From the NCBI RefSeq assembly GCF_024124665.1, contig NZ_JAMXSB010000014.1, positions 1 to 64,000 of the forward strand: a DNA stretch of 64,000 nucleotides, read 5' to 3'. The translations under genes and the position numbers were made by a program. Source of the stretch: Pleionea sp. CnH1-48. GTDB lineage: Bacteria > Pseudomonadota > Gammaproteobacteria > Enterobacterales > Kangiellaceae. Below, piece after piece: positions 8,554 to 17,196 of the stretch (positions are counted from its first letter, which is position 1; each line of letters begins with the position of its first letter). A model generated the notes under the pieces. The model saw only the letters and a program-made list of their open reading frames with translations, made no database searches and was not told the origin of the DNA.

Positions 8554-10485
8554 TTACTGGTGCTTACCAGAAAGCGATAAACCATAGAAGGTACGATAAG
8601 CTCGAAGACCGATGTACCATTTTCCAGCTTGTGGATTACGGATAGTACAGGCTTCGTTATTACCATTTTTATAAGGGCGACAAGCGTAGCGGTTTGTGCC
8701 TGGAACCTGGCCATGATTTAGATACAGATCCGCATCACCATAACCACCAGTAATGTTAACATTTAGCTCAGATGTACCAGCAGGAACATCAATCACATAA
8801 TATAACCACTGACCACGACTTGCATATAAGTTGCTATCGGTAAATTCGCCACCAGCATTACCGCCACCATTTGACTCATCATAAGATACTTTTAAGTTAG
8901 CACCAGAGAAAGCCGCATAGCCACGCAACATGATTTGATAGCGTCCAGTGTTTGGCTGATCGATAACACAAGTTTCGTTGTTGCCATTTTTGTAAGGACG
9001 GCAGTCGTAGCTAGAAACACTTGGCTTTGCACCCGACTTAACATAAAGGTCAGCATCACCAGAACCACCAGACAACGAAATACTTAAGTTGCTAGCACCT
9101 GCAGGAACATCAACGTAATAGTGAAGCTCTTCGCCTTTTGCCGCTGAGGTAGAAACACTCTGGCCATTAGTTAGCTCATCATCACCAGGCTGGCCACCGC
9201 CGCCTCCACCACCATTACCACCAGAACAACCATTCTGATTTAAGTAGTCATAAGCTGATTTCGCTTGCACTAAACCAAAACCATAAGCTTGGTCACGACC
9301 ATTAGCTCCAAGATCTTGAGCTGTTGCGTTTAATGCCTGACGAATATCTGCATTAGTACAGCTTGGGAAGTGACTCCATACTAATGCCGCTACCGCAGAT
9401 ACGTGAGGTGTTGCCATTGAAGTACCCGACCAGGCCGCGTAACGATTGCCAGGCAATGTTGAATTAACATTAACACCGGGAGCTGCAATTTCTACCTGTG
9501 AATTTTTCTGCGAGAAGTTGGCGACATTTTTATTTCGATCAATAGCAGCAACAGACATAACCATGTCGTATGAAGCAGGAAAAGAAAACGCATCATTACC
9601 ACTTGCTGTTCCATCATTACCAGAGGCAGCAATTAATAAAACACCATTGTCGTATGCATCTTGGAACGCTGCTCTTTCTGAAGAACTTTGTCCACCACCG
9701 CCTAAGCTCATGCTAATGACTTTTGCGCCAGAGTTAATACACTGCTCTACAGCAACGGCCATATCAGAGCCATAAGCCCAGTTTCCACTATCGTTAAATA
9801 CTTTTACGATATGCAAACCAACTTGGTCACTAGGATTTACACCAACAACACCAACGCCGTTATTACCAATAGCAGCAATGGTTCCTGCAACGTGAGTACC
9901 ATGACCATGGCCGTCGTTATACCAGTCTCCAGTGTCATAACCTGTACCAGTGTTATCACTACCACTGATGTTAGAACCATTGTATGGACGCAAATCTTCG
10001 TGGTTGCGATCATAACCTGTATCAGTAATACAAACTTTTACCGATGCAGTATTCGCATCACTGACTTTGTCACCTTGAACCATTCCAATACCATAAGGTA
10101 CCGATTCAGCTTGAGGAGAAATACTAGAATTAACCAATGGCTCAGGATAATGACGCAATGGATCTTTTTCGATTGACTCAATCACACCAGAGCTTTCTAA
10201 GTTTTTCATTTGCTCTGCTGTCAGGATAGCAGCAACAGCATTGCCACGAACAAGAGTCTGTTTAACTTTACCGCCGATGGATGCAATACGTGATTTATTT
10301 TTTTGCGCTCTTTGTGCTCGCTCGTATTTGCTCATCATTTTTGTAGAAGTTGCGTTGCCATCCCAACCTTCTTTAAATTTTACTACGTAACGCTCGGGCT
10401 GATTAGCCGAAGCAGCACATGCAGTAATCACGAGTGATGAAACGATCGCTTTTTTAAAATGATGACGTAGAGTATTTTTATGCAC
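8554..10485 (-). CDS. Secreted subtilisin-like serine protease (S8) with two PPC domains
   Basis: 643 residues, GTG start with AGGAGA 6 bases upstream. Order of parts: signal peptide (about 1-28), an inhibitor-I9-like propeptide (about 30-105), the S8 catalytic domain (about 130-415), a Gly-rich linker (GGNGGGGGGG), then two bacterial pre-peptidase C-terminal (PPC) domains. Catalytic residues are visible: Asp in VCITDTGYDRNHEDLR, His in GHGTHVAGTIAA, oxyanion Asn in IAASGNDG, Ser in SGTSMATPHVSA. The two PPC copies share GDADLY and CRPYKNGNNE. The architecture matches extracellular proteases of Alteromonas, Pseudoalteromonas and Vibrio that leave by type II secretion, with PPC removed on maturation. 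It degrades external protein. The gene is monocistronic. Confidence 0.95.
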   Translation of the reverse strand: MHKNTLRHHFKKAIVSSLVITACAASANQPERYVVKFKEGWDGNATSTKMMSKYERAQRAQKNKSRIASIGGKVKQTLVRGNAVAAILTAEQMKNLESSGVIESIEKDPLRHYPEPLVNSSISPQAESVPYGIGMVQGDKVSDANTASVKVCITDTGYDRNHEDLRPYNGSNISGSDNTGTGYDTGDWYNDGHGHGTHVAGTIAAIGNNGVGVVGVNPSDQVGLHIVKVFNDSGNWAYGSDMAVAVEQCINSGAKVISMSLGGGGQSSSERAAFQDAYDNGVLLIAASGNDGTASGNDAFSFPASYDMVMSVAAIDRNKNVANFSQKNSQVEIAAPGVNVNSTLPGNRYAAWSGTSMATPHVSAVAALVWSHFPSCTNADIRQALNATAQDLGANGRDQAYGFGLVQAKSAYDYLNQNGCSGGNGGGGGGGQPGDDELTNGQSVSTSAAKGEELHYYVDVPAGASNLSISLSGGSGDADLYVKSGAKPSVSSYDCRPYKNGNNETCVIDQPNTGRYQIMLRGYAAFSGANLKVSYDESNGGGNAGGEFTDSNLYASRGQWLYYVIDVPAGTSELNVNITGGYGDADLYLNHGQVPGTNRYACRPYKNGNNEACTIRNPQAGKWYIGLRAYRTFYGLSLSGKHQ

Positions 10486-10821
10486 GCTATTTCTCCTGAA
10501 TATTTATTATCATCTATTGATAGATAATGTCCTTAAGAGACTTCTAACATCGACGACAAACCAGACTAGAAAACTCTCAATTCGAGTAATGGCAGGCAGA
10601 CTAAAGTTAAAATAATTTTTTTATTGGAAGCAATTCACATTTTTATCGACAAATTTATTTTCTTTTTTGTTCGCGTTTGTAATTTGATAACCCGGTCTCA
10701 AATGAATAAATAATTTGCCTGCGCTAATAAATATTCGTAACGGAATAAAACTTTGTGTAAAATTCACATTATCAAATAACCTATTTTTTGAATGGACTTT
10801 AACAAGGAGCAACTAGCCCTT
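10486..10821. other. Divergent intergenic region (336 bp)
   Basis: AT-rich region between the divergent protease and exonuclease genes, expected to carry both promoters. Near the protease start, ATCTAT and ATAGAT form a short dyad (about 10512-10525) that could be an operator. No other gene-like or structured element is evident. Confidence 0.4.
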
Positions 10822-11343
10822 ATGACTATTTTTGTAGTGGATGTAGAAAGCGACGGCCCTATTCCAGGTGATTACTCTATGATTTCTTTTGGTGCTGTTG
10901 TATTAGATGAATCACTGGAACATACTTTTTATGGTCGTATGAAACCCATCAGTGATCAATGGATTCCTGAGGCACTCGCTGTTTCTGGATTTAATCGCCA
11001 AGAAACACTCGAATTTCCAACACCAGAAAAAACTATGAACGAGTTCACACAATGGATTGCCGAACATGCTCGTTCACGACCACTGTTTTTTAGTGACAAT
11101 AATGGTTTCGACTGGCAGTTTATCAATTGGTACTTTATTCATTTTACGGGTAGCAATCCTTTTGGTTTTAGTTCAACCAATATAGGGTCGTTATATAAAG
11201 GCATGGTGGGAGATATGTTTAAAAACTTTAAACATTTAAGAAAAACCAAACACACGCATCATCCCGTAGATGATGCAAAAGGAAATGCCGAAGCATTACT
11301 GTATATGAAAAAAGAAATGGGTTTAAAAATCAGTTTGAAGTAA
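10822..11343 (+). CDS. DEDDh-type 3'-5' exonuclease (RNase T/DnaQ-like)
   Basis: Start taken at ATG 10822, preceded by AAGGAG about 12 bases upstream; an in-frame ATG at 10792 has no Shine-Dalgarno. The 173-residue product has the exonuclease motifs: ExoI in VVDVESDGPIPG (DxE), ExoII in SDNNGFDWQFINWYF, and ExoIII in HHPVDDAKGNAEAL (HxxxD). These carboxylates bind two metal ions for 3'-to-5' hydrolysis. It resembles stand-alone exoribonucleases of the Rv2179c/RNase T kind more than the polymerase epsilon subunit, but RNA versus DNA preference cannot be read from sequence. Single gene followed by a hairpin terminator. Confidence 0.85.
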   Translation: MTIFVVDVESDGPIPGDYSMISFGAVVLDESLEHTFYGRMKPISDQWIPEALAVSGFNRQETLEFPTPEKTMNEFTQWIAEHARSRPLFFSDNNGFDWQFINWYFIHFTGSNPFGFSSTNIGSLYKGMVGDMFKNFKHLRKTKHTHHPVDDAKGNAEALLYMKKEMGLKISLK

Positions 11344-11366
11344 AGCGGCTCTCACCGCTTTACTTT
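11342..11366. terminator. Hairpin terminator between convergent genes
   Basis: AAAGCGG (11342-11348) pairs with CCGCTTT (11355-11361) around a 6-base loop, followed by ACTTT. It begins on the exonuclease stop codon and may serve both convergent transcripts. Confidence 0.6.
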
Positions 11367-11372
11367 ATAAAG

Positions 11373-11753
11373 TTACTTAATCACATCCAGATCATACCAA
11401 GGAGTGGGATTAATAGGGCAACGAAAACGTACACCGTCCTTGGTGATCGTTACTTTGGAGACTCGTTGCTCACCTGGCTCTAGAGGAAACATATCTAAAG
11501 TTTCTTGAGACTTAAAATTCTGTATCTGAAAACCGACCAATTTATCGGACTTGTTGGTTACGACAAACTCGTACTTACCAGGCTTTAGGCCTGCAACCGT
11601 TTCATGAGCCGAAAAATAACCGCTGTACTCATCCAGATGAATAACTGTTACGCCATCCGCTCGGGTTTTAGGCGTTCCGGCGTGGGTAATAGAGGATAAG
11701 GTAACTGCCAGCAAGACCAGACCAATAACACTTAACTGTCGAAATATTTTCAT
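11373..11753 (-). CDS. Periplasmic cupredoxin-like protein
   Basis: 126 residues with AGGAG 5-6 bases before the ATG and a clear signal peptide (cleavage likely after SSITHA). The mature domain of about 100 residues alternates beta strands with an LKPGKYEFVVTNKSDKLVGF segment and ends FRCPINPTPWYDLDVIK. That arrangement resembles small plastocyanin/cupredoxin-like domains, with the late Cys in the place of a copper ligand. The usual His-Cys-His-Met set is not complete, so copper binding is not assured. It is divergent from the AraC-type regulator starting at 11875, which may control it. Confidence 0.5.
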   Translation of the reverse strand: MKIFRQLSVIGLVLLAVTLSSITHAGTPKTRADGVTVIHLDEYSGYFSAHETVAGLKPGKYEFVVTNKSDKLVGFQIQNFKSQETLDMFPLEPGEQRVSKVTITKDGVRFRCPINPTPWYDLDVIK

Positions 11754-11874
11754 GTTTAACTCCTAATTCACCAAAGGGGGATTGATTAATCACATACAGG
11801 AGTTACTATAAACTTTTAAAAAATACGAGCTATGCCTATTAGTATCGATTTATTAGCAGATCGTCCAAACCATT

Positions 11875-12771
11875 ATGAAAGAAGACGCTTTAAGTAATAT
11901 TTTACGAGGTTTACGCTTAACCGCCGAAATCTACCTTCATACCGACTTTTGCGGAACCTGGGCGGTCGACACATCAGGGCAGCGTCAGGTGCCTTTTCAT
12001 CTGATTAACTCAGGTCAAGCCTGGCTCCATCAACCAGATCAGAAACCAATACCACTTAGCAGCGGCGATCTGGTGGTGTTTCCACACGACTCACCTCATA
12101 CTCTGTCAAACTCAGCGGTCGAGCCTGACAAAGCACTCGTTAATCAACTTACCGACAATGCTCAGGACTTACCAACCACCAATATGGTTTGCGGCTTCTT
12201 TGATTTCAACAGCAGTCAATCGTGGCCCTTACTCGATTCTTTGGACAATACCATTCTGTTGTCATTACAAGACACTCGCAAAATAAGTAACACCATGATT
12301 CTGATGAATTTACTGATCAGCGAGTTAGAAAATCAGCAGCAGGGTAGTGGTGTTGTGGTGGATGAACTGGCCTATGTTTTGTTTATTCACATACTGCGCA
12401 GCCAAATAGAGAAGGGCATCAATCAGGGTCTACTGGCAGCCTTGTTTGATCCCAAAATAGGAATAGCACTGAATAAAATACATCAGCAACCGTCAACCAG
12501 CTGGACGCTGGAACGGCTAGCCCAAGAAATAGCAATGAGCCGATCTGCCTTTGCCGATAAATTTAAACATCTGGTCGGAAAGACCCCTATGCGTTACCTC
12601 GCAGAGTGGCGCATGCGGCAAGCATCTGAACTTTTAATGTCCAGCGATCTTAATGTTGCGCTAATTGCAGAGGAATGTGGTTATCAGTCAGAAGTCGCGT
12701 TTCGTAAAGCATTTAAGAGCATCATAGGTCAAACACCAGGCCAATTTCGCAGCACTTTGCTTAAGGAATAA
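11875..12771 (+). CDS. AraC-family transcriptional regulator with N-terminal cupin domain
   Basis: 298 residues. Residues about 1-190 resemble the Cupin_6 sensor of AraC-type regulators, with GTWAVDTSGQRQVPFHLINSG, LSSGDLVVFPHDSPHTL and MVCGFFDF. Residues about 200-298 are two helix-turn-helix motifs: WTLERLAQEIAMSRSAFADKFK and LNVALIAEECGYQSEVAFRKAF, with GQTPGQFR at the end. It is expected to bind DNA as a one-component regulator responding to a small molecule. The gene diverges from the cupredoxin-like gene with 121 bases between. No clear Shine-Dalgarno precedes the ATG. Targets unknown. Confidence 0.9.
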   Translation: MKEDALSNILRGLRLTAEIYLHTDFCGTWAVDTSGQRQVPFHLINSGQAWLHQPDQKPIPLSSGDLVVFPHDSPHTLSNSAVEPDKALVNQLTDNAQDLPTTNMVCGFFDFNSSQSWPLLDSLDNTILLSLQDTRKISNTMILMNLLISELENQQQGSGVVVDELAYVLFIHILRSQIEKGINQGLLAALFDPKIGIALNKIHQQPSTSWTLERLAQEIAMSRSAFADKFKHLVGKTPMRYLAEWRMRQASELLMSSDLNVALIAEECGYQSEVAFRKAFKSIIGQTPGQFRSTLLKE

Positions 12772-12899
12772 ACGCCCAAAAAACATAATCTCAACAAGAG
12801 GTTATATTTAGCAAAAATTGACATGCTCTTGCTAAAAGCTTGGTTTATACTTAGCGCCCAATGAAGGACACTCTCTATTTCTGCAAGAAGGAATTTGCT

Positions 12900-13634
12900 A
12901 TGCAGCAGCGTATCTTGGTATTGCTTATCAGTCTGGGCTTATTACAAGCCTGCACCCAACCTTTGCCTTCTAATAAACATCATTATGCAGGCCATTGGAA
13001 AAACCATCAGACCTCTCTGCAGATTTCTACCGAGGGGAGGTTAAACTACCAATCGACAAAAGCGCAGCAAGAATATTCTGGCTCAGTTGATCAACTGACC
13101 GACAAAGCTATTAAAGTAAGCCACTGGTTTTCTAAGCAGTCACTCATTGTTAATGAGCCTCCTTATTTGGAAGATGGCTACTGGACAATGATCATTAATG
13201 GAGAAAAGGTATTTCGTACTGATGAGCAAGGCGAGTTACCTAAGCCAACGCAAGTCCCTCCTATTGCCAGATTACAAGCATTATCAACCAGTCAGTTACA
13301 TCAACTTGCCAATGCCATCACCCAGATGGATTACAAAGATTATCTTGATCAGATGTCAGATGACTACAAAAACCAGTTTACAGAACAACAACTTATCGAG
13401 CTTTATCGCCCCTTTTCTGAGCGCAATATCGACATTAGCCAATATATGATTGGAGACATACAGCTGGTCGAAGAACCGAATCTGAACGAAGAAGGCGTAC
13501 TGACCATAAAGGGAAAGTTTGATAACAACGACACGCCTTTATCACTCAAATACGATGTTTCCTTTATCTATTATCATCCCCACTGGAAGTCTCTGGGTAT
13601 GAACATCGTAATTAATGCAGAAGAAAGTATTTAA
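12900..13634 (+). CDS. Hypothetical lipoprotein
   Basis: Start set at ATG 12900 with AAGGAA upstream; a longer in-frame ATG at 12861 adds residues not needed for export. The 244-residue product has a lipoprotein signal ending LLQAC (Cys about residue 18). The mature protein has YAGHWKNHQTSLQIS and LNYQSTKAQQEYSG strands, reminiscent of small lipocalin-like or DUF-type beta domains, then a helical region (LSTSQLHQLANAITQMDYKDY) and a final beta-rich region. I do not recognise a family. Probably membrane-anchored in the periplasm. Confidence 0.65.
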   Translation: MQQRILVLLISLGLLQACTQPLPSNKHHYAGHWKNHQTSLQISTEGRLNYQSTKAQQEYSGSVDQLTDKAIKVSHWFSKQSLIVNEPPYLEDGYWTMIINGEKVFRTDEQGELPKPTQVPPIARLQALSTSQLHQLANAITQMDYKDYLDQMSDDYKNQFTEQQLIELYRPFSERNIDISQYMIGDIQLVEEPNLNEEGVLTIKGKFDNNDTPLSLKYDVSFIYYHPHWKSLGMNIVINAEESI

Positions 13635-13983
13635 GACGCTTTAGCGAGCTTTATATAACACTTTTGTGTCAAAATGTTTTACAAAAAACCATCTCATAAA
13701 TAGGTCTTCTCGGGAAAAATCTCCAAACCGCGATATCAATCTTAAATATTTGAACCACTTTCAATAGTGATAGTATAAAAAACCACCTCAAAATCTCATT
13801 TTGATAAAATCGTACAAAATATTGTCATCGAAATTTACAAAGGCTCATAATCTCAGGCAGCTGTCAACAAAATTATATTTCAACTCACTGATTTAAAACG
13901 GTAATTTTCACACTGGCACATCTCCTGCTTAGATAAGAATTGTATTTATACAGAATCCTTCACATTTAATAGGAGATGGGGTA
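13635..13983 (+). other. AT-rich 349-bp leader region of the PEP-CTERM gene
   Basis: No open reading frame of note. The 3' end contains the sigma-54 promoter listed separately. Several imperfect A/T-rich dyads lie between 13660 and 13880 and could hold enhancer sites for a sigma-54 activator, but none is convincing by eye. Confidence 0.4.
13914..13930 (+). promoter_or_regulatory. Sigma-54 (RpoN) promoter
   Basis: TGGCACATCTCCTGCTT places GG (13915-13916) and GC (13927-13928) exactly 12 bases apart, matching the -24/-12 consensus TGGCACG-N4-TTGCW with two mismatches. The predicted transcription start is near 13940, leaving a 44-base leader with AGGAGA before the ATG at 13984. PEP-CTERM/exosortase genes in other bacteria are known to associate with sigma-54 regulators of the PrsK/PrsR kind, which fits. 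Confidence 0.75.
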
Positions 13984-14589
13984 ATGAGTAAGCTTTGGAA
14001 TCGCTTTATAAAATCCGCAGGACTGGTTGCATTATTGGCATTATCAAACTCTGCATTTTCAACTGTTTTAAGCTTTGATGACATCACAGGAAACACAGGT
14101 TTCACCAACCTAAATGGCACTAACTACGGACAGCTGAACTGGAGCAGCGACTGGTATATCTTACATACACCAACCTATACTCCTTCTGGTTATCAGACTG
14201 GTACCGTTTCTGGTGACTATGTTGCTCTTAATGGTTTTGCTAGTGACGTAGAAATTTCAGACGGTCTGTTTGATTTTGTTGGCGCTTACTTCACAGCGGC
14301 TTGGAACGACGGCCTGCAAATCGAAATTACCGGTTTCTTAAATGGTAGCCAGGTTAACCAACAAACCATTACTGTTGATACTTCTGGTCCAACTTGGTTC
14401 AACCTTAACTTCACAGGTATCGACTCTTTGTCTTTCCAATCTTTTGGTGGCGTACAGAACAATAACCTGAATGGTTCTGGTACTCACTTCGCAATGGATA
14501 ACTTCACCTACAATGTACCAACTCCAGGTTCATTAGCACTATTTGCTCTAGGTGGTTTATTCCTGGTAGCGCGTCGTCGCATGTCTTAA
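13984..14589 (+). CDS. PEP-CTERM sorting domain-containing exported protein
   Basis: 201 residues with a strong AGGAG upstream. The signal peptide spans about 1-28 (ending SNSAFS). The body is a beta-rich extracellular domain poor in Lys and Cys, rich in Gly, Asn, Thr and aromatic residues (TVLSFDDITGNTGFTNLNG). The C-terminus carries a PEP-CTERM signal: VPTPGSLALFALGGLFLVAR followed by RRMS, meaning a Pro motif (VPTP in place of VPEP), a hydrophobic helix and a basic tail. Exosortase would cleave and re-anchor it, usually linked with exopolysaccharide production. No exosortase is in this window. The gene is monocistronic, with a sigma-54 promoter and its own terminator. Confidence 0.88.
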   Translation: MSKLWNRFIKSAGLVALLALSNSAFSTVLSFDDITGNTGFTNLNGTNYGQLNWSSDWYILHTPTYTPSGYQTGTVSGDYVALNGFASDVEISDGLFDFVGAYFTAAWNDGLQIEITGFLNGSQVNQQTITVDTSGPTWFNLNFTGIDSLSFQSFGGVQNNNLNGSGTHFAMDNFTYNVPTPGSLALFALGGLFLVARRRMS

Positions 14590-14608
14590 TCTAAAAAACT
14601 GCTCGACC

Positions 14609-14636
14609 AAAAGCCTGCTTTATGCAGGCTTTTTTA
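14609..14636 (+). terminator. Intrinsic terminator of PEP-CTERM gene
   Basis: AAGCCTGC (14611-14618) pairs with GCAGGCTT (14624-14631) around a 5-base loop, followed by a run of six Ts. Confidence 0.9.
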
Positions 14637-14679
14637 TTGCTTTCTTTTTCTCTTCATTTCAATAAGTTATTCATCTCAA

Positions 14680-14711
14680 TATAGATCTATAGTTATGCAA
14701 TAAGTTGCATA
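14680..14711. promoter_or_regulatory. Two adjacent palindromes, candidate operators
   Basis: TATAGATCTATA (14680-14691) is a perfect 12-bp palindrome. Immediately after, TATGCAA (14694-14700) and TTGCATA (14705-14711) form a perfect 7-bp dyad with a TAAG centre. They lie 52-83 bases upstream of the start of the next gene and look like a regulator binding site. Confidence 0.4.
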
Positions 14712-14762
14712 CAATTAATCCTCATTTTTTGTGTGAAACACAACTCTATTGCGAGGCTCAGC

Positions 14763-16466
14763 ATGTATCCATCCATATCCCTGCTTATGAGGATATTCCT
14801 ACTTGGCATCATCAGTATATTTTCAGTTTTCACCTACGCCACAAGCTTTGAAGAACGGCGACAACTCTTTATAGAACACGCACTGGATAATCCCAATGGC
14901 GACAGTTTGGTCATCGCCGCGCAGGCAGGCTTACCCCTGAATCAGCAGCATTTACAAGCATTGCTGAATGATCTGGATACCATCGAGTTATCGGATTTTC
15001 GCTTAATCAAACTGATACGTATCTTGAACTACACCCGAGACTACGACGCCCAGATATTACCCATTATGTCACGCTTTCCTTATTGGCTGACTCGCGGCGA
15101 AGACACCCGTGTTTATTGGTCAGAAAATCACATGATTATGTGGATGTCATCATCTTGGTTGATGTATGAAAGAGAAGGCTGGTCCATTGAAGCCAATTTA
15201 CGACAACGCTTAGTACATTACTTAAAACTTAAAGTTGAATACGGCTACTACGAGTTTTTCTCGTCGGTGTACTTTCCTTACACCATGAGCGGCTTATTGA
15301 ATCTGGCAGATTTCGCAGAAGATCCTGAGATCAAAATGCTGGCCACTCAGGCAGTGAAGCGACTGCTTAAAGAGGTGCTTATGGCAACCAATGATCAAGG
15401 TGCCTTTTTTCCCGCGGCAGGGCGCAATAAAACAAATAAATACACCAGTGCGTACGGTGCTAACCACAATAAAATTATTTATCTGCTTACCGGAATGGGT
15501 CATCCCGCTACGACAGCGTCAACAGGAAGCGGCATACTCGCTACCACAGAAGTAGATATGAATGACGTGCTTAATTCATGGCAACCCCAAGTTAACACTC
15601 AACTAATAATGGGGCATTCGTTCGGGCAATTCGATGCTCTATTGGCCCCGCTACCTAAACAGGATAAATACATTTTTCAATGGAGCGCAGGAGGCTACTT
15701 TCATCCTGATGTTGCCGAAGATACTTTATGGATGCTCAAGGAATATGACCTATGGGACCATAAAAACTTTGATGAGTTTCCAGGCTTCTCTGGTTTTCCT
15801 GGCTGGATCGCCAAAGCAGGCGCCAAAGTTCTTGCATCCATCACTCGCAGCTCTGTATTAACAGGCGCCAAGGTTCATATCTATAAAAACCAATCGAGCA
15901 TGTTGTCATCAGTGCAAGATTATTGGAGCGGTCGTTTAGGCCATCAGCAATGGCCGTGGGCAGCAACAACTGGAACCATTGCTGTATGGACACAATCAGG
16001 AGCAGTAAAAAGTGACTGGCATCAACGCAGCTCATCGAATGTTAATACCCACCTTCCTTATATCAAACAAAACGAAAACGTCGCTTTGATCATGTACAAA
16101 GCTAACAATGACTTAAGCCTGTTTGGTTTTAATGACCAGGACGTTTCACTCTATTGGCCCACAGAACGCTTTGATGAAACACGAGCCCATGATCATTGGG
16201 TACTAGGTAGAGAGGGGGATAGTTATGTAGCTGTCAGACGTCATTGCAAAGATACTCAACAATCCATTATGGCCTGCGCCATCGACGGACAGACATGGGC
16301 AGTTGTTGTGGGCAACCAATCTACTCACGGCAGCTTTGATCAGTTTGAAGCGGTTATTCGAGCAGCTCAATATTCGCAAAAATGGAAATGGAATTGGCGA
16401 CAATGGCGCTATGAATACTCTGGCAGCATTAAAGTCGATGGAAAATCCCTAGCCAAAACCTGGTAA
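14763..16466 (+). CDS. Secreted protein of unknown function, largely alpha-helical N-terminal half
   Basis: Start set at ATG 14763 with GAGG 6 bases upstream; a GTG at 14733 lacks a Shine-Dalgarno. The 567-residue product has a signal peptide (MYPSISLLMRIFLLGIISIF). Residues about 90-260 contain SENHMIMWMSSSWLM, then YYEFFSSVYFPYTMSGLLNL and SAYGANHNKIIYLLTG. This helix-pair pattern with conserved aromatic and His residues suggests an alpha/alpha-toroid like those of polysaccharide lyases or glycosidases. The C-terminal 200 residues appear beta-rich (DGQTWAVVVGNQSTHGSFDQF). I cannot assign a family and no catalytic set is certain. It lies beside the PEP-CTERM gene but has its own leader. An envelope polysaccharide role is speculative. 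Confidence 0.65.
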   Translation: MYPSISLLMRIFLLGIISIFSVFTYATSFEERRQLFIEHALDNPNGDSLVIAAQAGLPLNQQHLQALLNDLDTIELSDFRLIKLIRILNYTRDYDAQILPIMSRFPYWLTRGEDTRVYWSENHMIMWMSSSWLMYEREGWSIEANLRQRLVHYLKLKVEYGYYEFFSSVYFPYTMSGLLNLADFAEDPEIKMLATQAVKRLLKEVLMATNDQGAFFPAAGRNKTNKYTSAYGANHNKIIYLLTGMGHPATTASTGSGILATTEVDMNDVLNSWQPQVNTQLIMGHSFGQFDALLAPLPKQDKYIFQWSAGGYFHPDVAEDTLWMLKEYDLWDHKNFDEFPGFSGFPGWIAKAGAKVLASITRSSVLTGAKVHIYKNQSSMLSSVQDYWSGRLGHQQWPWAATTGTIAVWTQSGAVKSDWHQRSSSNVNTHLPYIKQNENVALIMYKANNDLSLFGFNDQDVSLYWPTERFDETRAHDHWVLGREGDSYVAVRRHCKDTQQSIMACAIDGQTWAVVVGNQSTHGSFDQFEAVIRAAQYSQKWKWNWRQWRYEYSGSIKVDGKSLAKTW

Positions 16467-16505
16467 ACCCTAGCAAAGAGGCTGGAGTTCCCTATAAGGC
16501 AGGGC

Positions 16506-17126
16506 TTAAGCCTCTTCTCCCTCTGTTGGCAATTGTGTCACTTCCAACAGATAAAACTCGAGCCCACCCACCTGTTTCTCTTTTGTTAACTCCCAGTTAT
16601 CAGGAAAAGAAACGGGATCCGAATGTCGCTCTCGCTCCACATAAATCTGTGTGCCTTGCTGCACAAATCGGGAATTATTAATCAGTACCAGAATGTTATC
16701 GAGGTACTCCTGGTAAAAAGGCGGATCGATAAAAATGATGTTGTAAGGCTGTTCGTTCTTTTTCGCCACAACCTCGGCACTGGTATTGAATACACGTGCA
16801 TTCGAAAATTCCAGCTCGCGCAAGTTATTATGGATGTTATCTGATGCCTTACGGTTCTTTTCGACAAAGACAACTTCTTTGGCACCACGCGACAAGGCTT
16901 CAATACCTAAGGCTGCACTGCCAGCAAAGAGGTCAAGACAACGTGCACCTTCAATATCGTACATCAACCAGTTAAATAGAGTTTCGCGCACTCGATCCAG
17001 AGTAGGTCGCAGACCTGCTGATTCCATAAACTTGATGCGTCGGCCTTTCCAGCGCCCACCAATAATTCGAACTTGGCCAACACGGCCACTTCCACTTTTA
17101 GAAGGCTTTCTCGTTGATTGGTGCAT
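16506..17126 (-). CDS. rsmD: 16S rRNA (guanine(966)-N(2))-methyltransferase
   Basis: Methylates G966 of 16S rRNA using S-adenosylmethionine. Start at ATG 17126, giving 206 residues beginning MHQSTRKPSKSGSGRVGQVR; the open frame upstream runs into the divergent ftsY gene and is rejected. Family motifs: IIGGRWKGRRIKF, LRPTLDRVRETLFNWL, LDLFAGSAALGIEALSRGA (SAM site) and the catalytic IIFIDPPFY. The gene sits back-to-back with ftsY with 70 bases between, the standard gammaproteobacterial arrangement. Confidence 0.96.
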   Translation of the reverse strand: MHQSTRKPSKSGSGRVGQVRIIGGRWKGRRIKFMESAGLRPTLDRVRETLFNWLMYDIEGARCLDLFAGSAALGIEALSRGAKEVVFVEKNRKASDNIHNNLRELEFSNARVFNTSAEVVAKKNEQPYNIIFIDPPFYQEYLDNILVLINNSRFVQQGTQIYVERERHSDPVSFPDNWELTKEKQVGGLEFYLLEVTQLPTEGEEA

Positions 17127-17196
17127 TAGGTCTCTACTGCTTTGGTTGCGAAAATGGTACGATAGCGGCCAGTTTTTTACTGAATGCTTTAGCTCT

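Noticed and set aside
8391-8645. Plus-strand open frame opposite the protease 3' end
   Set aside because: Overlaps the subtilase coding region antisense, has no recognisable features and no Shine-Dalgarno.
12818-12860. Sigma-70 promoter TTGACA...TATACT before the 244-aa lipoprotein gene
   Set aside because: The spacing between the two hexamers is about 22 bases, too long for a normal promoter.
16786-17196. N-terminal extension of ftsY
   Set aside because: It is antisense to rsmD and has no FtsY similarity; the ATG at 17197 begins a normal A-domain.
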